Under the pieces are notes generated by a model that did not search any database, was not told where the DNA came from, and saw only the letters and a list, made by a program, of their open reading frames with translations. Shown piece by piece: positions 61,415 through 64,000 of a stretch of 64,000 nt of DNA (within the stretch, counting starts at the first letter, position 1; each line of letters begins with the position of its first letter). The stretch covers positions 146,979 through 210,978 of the forward strand of contig NZ_JH601088.1 of assembly GCF_000245755.1 (NCBI RefSeq), written 5' to 3'. Both the position numbers and the translations under genes were made by a program. Source of the DNA: Helcococcus kunzii ATCC 51366. Its GTDB lineage: Bacteria; Bacillota; Clostridia; Tissierellales; Peptoniphilaceae.

Positions 61415-62257
61415 ATGGATATTGTAATAATAACAGGTATGAGTGGTGCGGGTAAGACATCCGTATTAAATATATGTCAAGATAATGATTATTACAGTAT
61501 TGACAACATTCCTCCTAAATTAATCAACGAATATTTTGACTTAATAAAAGATGATAAAGGCCATTATAATAAGTTTGCATTTGTAATAGATGTTAGAGTA
61601 GGTGGATTTTTAGAAGATTTAGAAGATGAAATTATAAAACTAAGAAATGACGGTCACAATGTAAAAGTCATTTTTTTAGATGCTTTAGACGAAGTACTTA
61701 TAAGAAGATTTCAGGAAAAGAGAAGACCGCATTATTTTAAATCTTTGACTTTAAGTAATGCGATTGCTCTTGAAAGAGAAACTTTATTAAATGTAAGAGA
61801 ATTTACAGACATATATATAGATACATCTGGGAATAATTTATCTGCTTTAAATTCTAAAATGCTAGATGTATTGGGTGTTGGCAATGAGGCCAATATTCAA
61901 ATTGTGAGTTTTGGTTTTAAATATGGTACACTTATAGAAGCAGATTTTTTATTTGACGTTAGATTTATTGATAATCCGTTTTACATTCCAGAGATGAAAG
62001 AAAACACAGGAAAAGATAAAAATGTTAGTGAATACGTCTTGGGATTTGAAGTTACAAAACAATTTTTAGATAATGTGGAAGAATTAATCAATACGGTTGT
62101 GCCACATTTTGTTCAACAAAGTAAAAATAATCTAGTAATTGGTATAGGTTGCACAGGTGGTAAACATAGATCTGTTGCAATTACAGAAGAATTAAATCTA
62201 AGACTAAGTAGAAAATATAATACATCTGTATTTCATAGAGAAAGAAAAAATTGGTAG
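61415..62257 (+). CDS. rapZ: RapZ/YvcJ family nucleotide-binding protein
   Basis: 280 residues: Walker A GMSGAGKTS near residue 8, DNIPPKLI near 31, the RRPHYF motif near 103 and the C-terminal GIGCTGGKHRSVAITEEL near 243 are all diagnostic. RapZ regulates amino-sugar synthesis through small RNAs in enterobacteria; in Firmicutes YvcJ hydrolyses GTP and affects competence and late growth. GGAGG lies 6 nt upstream. Confidence 0.95.
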   Translation: MDIVIITGMSGAGKTSVLNICQDNDYYSIDNIPPKLINEYFDLIKDDKGHYNKFAFVIDVRVGGFLEDLEDEIIKLRNDGHNVKVIFLDALDEVLIRRFQEKRRPHYFKSLTLSNAIALERETLLNVREFTDIYIDTSGNNLSALNSKMLDVLGVGNEANIQIVSFGFKYGTLIEADFLFDVRFIDNPFYIPEMKENTGKDKNVSEYVLGFEVTKQFLDNVEELINTVVPHFVQQSKNNLVIGIGCTGGKHRSVAITEELNLRLSRKYNTSVFHRERKNW

Positions 62258-62293
62258 ACTAAAATTAATTATTAAAGAAAAGGAGGTGGTTTT

Positions 62294-62707
62294 ATGAGAG
62301 AACATAGCGCAGGTGGCGTTGTAATTAAAAATGGGAAAGTTCTACTTCTAAGAAAATATTACGGCGACTGGGTGTTGCCTAAAGGTAAAATGGAAACTGA
62401 TGAAACCACTGCCATAACAGCAATGAGAGAGGTTAGTGAAGAAACCGGTATAAAAGCAGAGATAGTTTCTAAAGTTGGATATGCTCGTTACTATTATTAT
62501 AATCACAACAGCGAAAAAGTATCTAAAAGAGTAGACTATTATCTAATGAGATTTAAAGGTGGTGAACTTATACCACAGAAAGAAGAAGGATTTGCCGTAG
62601 CTGAATTTGTTGATTATGACAGAGCGGTTGATATACTTAAACATGATTCTGAAAAGAACATGGTGATGAATGCAATGAGATTATATGATCAAAATAAGGA
62701 AGAATGA
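62294..62707 (+). CDS. Nudix hydrolase
   Basis: A 137-residue Nudix protein with the box [20 protein letters not shown]...GI (about residues 31-54, consensus GX5EX7REUXEEXGU). It resembles the diadenosine polyphosphate/8-oxo-dGTP branch. Bacillus has YvcI (Nudix) next to yvcJ, but upstream of it; here it sits between rapZ and whiA. It overlaps whiA by 4 nt. GGAGGTGG precedes the ATG. Confidence 0.9.
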   Translation: MREHSAGGVVIKNGKVLLLRKYYGDWVLPKGKMETDETTAITAMREVSEETGIKAEIVSKVGYARYYYYNHNSEKVSKRVDYYLMRFKGGELIPQKEEGFAVAEFVDYDRAVDILKHDSEKNMVMNAMRLYDQNKEE

Positions 62708-63639
62708 TGTCTTTTTCAAATAAAGTAAAATTGGAGCTTTCCGAGCTTGAAATTACAAATAAGCTTGAGGCACTATTAGAACTATCATCAATATTAAAGG
62801 TAAATGCAAGCATTTCTATAAGGAATGCTTTTATTAATATAAACTTTACTACAGAAAGTGAGTATGTAGTAAAAAGGATATATAAACTTATAGATTTTCT
62901 ATATGGTTATGAATGCATAATCGGTAGGGTAGAAAATAATAATTTAATGAAAAATGGTTTGTTTACTCTTATAGTAGAAGATGAGAGTATAGTAAATAGA
63001 ATAATGAATGAATCAGGTTTCGACTTTTATGGTAATTATGTCGAATCTATTAATAAGATGTTTTCTCGTATAATTAGCTCTAAGGAGAAAGGTGTATCTG
63101 CCTACCTAAGAGGCGTTTTTTTAGGTGCTGGTAGCATAGTGGACCCTAATAAAAATTATCACTTAGAATTAATTTTAACGAGCGATGAAGATGTAAAGTT
63201 GTTAGAAAAGGTGTTAGACTATTCATATATAGAAACGCTATTTAATAAAAGAAAAGATAAAAATATCGTTTATATAAAGAATTCAGAAATGATTGCTGAT
63301 TTTTTAAATAGAATAGAAGCTACACGTGCGTTATTAGAATTGGAAAATGTAAAAATAAAAAAAGATCTTCGAAACAATATTAATAGAAGAATGAATTTTG
63401 ATATGGCAAATATTAATAAGACGGTAGAAACTTCCATGAAACAAATTTCTTATATAGAAATGATTGAAGAAAATTCTACTATGCCAGAAGATTTAATTGA
63501 GATTGCAAATTTAAGAAAATTATATCCAGAGTATTCTTTAAAGCAACTTGCGGATATCCATAATCCAAAAATAACAAAATCGTCAGTCTCATATAAGATG
63601 AAGAAAATAGAGAAAATAGCCAAAAAACTAATGAATTAA
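62704..63639 (+). CDS. whiA: WhiA sporulation/cell-division regulator
   Basis: 311 residues. The N-terminal WhiA domain (about 1-95) and LAGLIDADG-like core with [24 protein letters not shown] near residue 133 are followed by the C-terminal HTH (about 260-305, [26 protein letters not shown] in part). In non-sporulating Firmicutes WhiA affects cell division and chromosome organisation. The start is ATG at 62704 or 62707, coupled to the Nudix stop. The usual yvcK between rapZ and whiA is absent. Confidence 0.94.
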   Translation: MMSFSNKVKLELSELEITNKLEALLELSSILKVNASISIRNAFININFTTESEYVVKRIYKLIDFLYGYECIIGRVENNNLMKNGLFTLIVEDESIVNRIMNESGFDFYGNYVESINKMFSRIISSKEKGVSAYLRGVFLGAGSIVDPNKNYHLELILTSDEDVKLLEKVLDYSYIETLFNKRKDKNIVYIKNSEMIADFLNRIEATRALLELENVKIKKDLRNNINRRMNFDMANINKTVETSMKQISYIEMIEENSTMPEDLIEIANLRKLYPEYSLKQLADIHNPKITKSSVSYKMKKIEKIAKKLMN

Positions 63640-63642
63640 AAG

Positions 63643-63670
63643 ACTTCTAAAATTTTTAGAAGTTTTTTTT
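63643..63670 (+). terminator. whiA terminator
   Basis: ACTTCTAAAA pairs with TTTTAGAAGT and is followed by eight T residues, directly after the whiA stop codon. Confidence 0.92.
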
Positions 63671-63679
63671 AATTTAAAC

Positions 63680-63708
63680 TTGACATTCAAGATATATCTT
63701 GCTAATAT
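63680..63708 (+). promoter_or_regulatory. rrn promoter P1
   Basis: TTGACA (63680-63685), a 17-nt spacer and TAATAT (63703-63708), with TATAAT also readable 3 nt on. First of two tandem rRNA promoters. Confidence 0.8.
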
Positions 63709-63773
63709 AATAGAGCACCACAAATTGAGTGAAGCGAAAAAAATATTGAAAAAAATATTTTGAAAAAAAAAGC

Positions 63774-63802
63774 TTGACAAAATAAAATGATGGTGTTAAT
63801 AT
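63774..63802 (+). promoter_or_regulatory. rrn promoter P2
   Basis: TTGACA (63774-63779), a 17-nt spacer and TAATAT (63797-63802), again followed by AAT. It has exactly the same layout as P1, 94 nt downstream. A 117-nt leader precedes 16S. Confidence 0.85.
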
Positions 63803-63919
63803 AATAAAGTCGCATCGAGAGAGACTCTTGAGAGACTTAAAAAAATAAAGAACCTAAACAAGTAAATAACGTCAATAACTTTTGAGTAATAATTTCAAAA
63901 AATAAGCTAGATCAAACTT

Positions 63920-64000
63920 TAATTTGAGAGTTTGATCCTGGCTCAGGACGAACGCTGGCGGCGTGCTTAACACATGCAAGTTGAACGAGAATTTTTCAGT
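63920..64000 (+). rRNA. rrs: 16S rRNA, 5' end (truncated by window)
   Basis: The universal 5' segment AGAGTTTGATCCTGGCTCAG begins at 63927, followed by GACGAACGCTGGCGGCGTGC and CATGCAAGTTGAACGAG, which identify bacterial 16S rRNA. The mature 5' end is estimated at about 63920 by comparison with E. coli numbering. Only 81 nt are inside the window. The V1 start (GAGAATTTTTCAGT) would help identify the genus. The leader GATCAAACT (63910-63918) is complementary to AGTTTGATC (63929-63937) in 16S. Confidence 0.96.

Noticed and set aside
1..64000. Insertion sequence or prophage
   Set aside because: No transposase, integrase or phage structural gene was found in any frame.

Overview
The window comes from a very AT-rich, low-GC Gram-positive bacterium. 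It carries typical Firmicutes landmarks: a large Bacillus-type SRP RNA with an Alu domain, the metG-tatD-rnmV-ksgA block with a nearby veg gene, murI and murB, a rapZ-nudix-whiA cluster, class C sortases with an IPKTG-anchored surface protein, CtsR-like heat-shock boxes, and the first 81 nt of a 16S rRNA. The gene set and the start of the 16S sequence suggest a Peptoniphilaceae-like Gram-positive coccus, perhaps near Helcococcus. That genus guess is from memory and untested. The apparently O2-dependent formylglycine-generating enzyme and the extracellular methionine sulfoxide repair genes fit a facultative or aerotolerant organism.

Layout. 0-1.8 kb: pyrimidine salvage (cdd, pdp). 1.8-13.8 kb: a surface glycosylation and envelope region with a GtrB-like glycosyltransferase, a GtrA flippase-like protein, three polytopic glycosyltransferases, a Yip1-like membrane protein and two paralogous lipoproteins with C-terminal anchors. 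14-19 kb: a CtsR-controlled DnaJ-like gene, a pilin-like protein and two class C sortases. 19.6-25.7 kb: clpB (CtsR), a GNAT acetyltransferase, an ABC-F protein behind an attenuator leader, and an orphan DNA methyltransferase. 26.2-31.1 kb: ccdA, a thioredoxin-like lipoprotein, msrAB and a YesMN-type two-component system, which together form an extracytoplasmic oxidative-repair module. 31.3-35.0 kb: a DUF3139 protein and a YxlEFG-like ABC cassette with an XRE regulator. 35.0-39.4 kb: SRP RNA abutting tRNA-Ser, an AI-2E-family permease, tyrS, an acyl-ACP thioesterase and a glutathione peroxidase. 39.5-49.3 kb: a LacI-regulated carbohydrate locus (GH140/DUF4038 apiosidase-like hydrolase, fucose-isomerase-like enzyme, split transketolase, FGGY kinase, lactose/cellobiose-type PTS EIIC and EIIB, esterase) that I read as a probable D-apiose pathway. 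50.2-54.8 kb: metG, tatD, rnmV, ksgA and a glutaredoxin-like gene. 54.8-58.1 kb: a sulfatase with its formylglycine-generating enzyme, an O-methyltransferase and a DUF1858 protein. 58.2-63.7 kb: veg, murI, a VanY-like pseudo-peptidase, murB, rapZ, nudix and whiA. The window ends with tandem rRNA promoters and the start of 16S.

The most striking unexplained structure is in the intergenic DNA. Four gaps (14.9, 18.7, 25.8 and 49.6 kb) each hold an array of five or six inverted-repeat hairpin units. Within an array the units have nearly constant length (32-33, 37, 35-37 and 38-40 nt), and start-to-start spacing is mostly 50-54 nt; in one array it is exactly 53 nt four times. Each array uses its own arm sequence (CAGTAT/ATACTG, ACCCTAG/CAGGGGT, TATACATA/TATGTATA, ATGGTCC/GGACCAT). 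A solitary 40-nt unit of the last family lies at 31.76 kb. Many arm differences are G-U wobbles, which points to RNA-level function. Two arrays are followed by C-rich, G-poor tracts that resemble Rho loading sites. There are no cas genes, and this is not a CRISPR.
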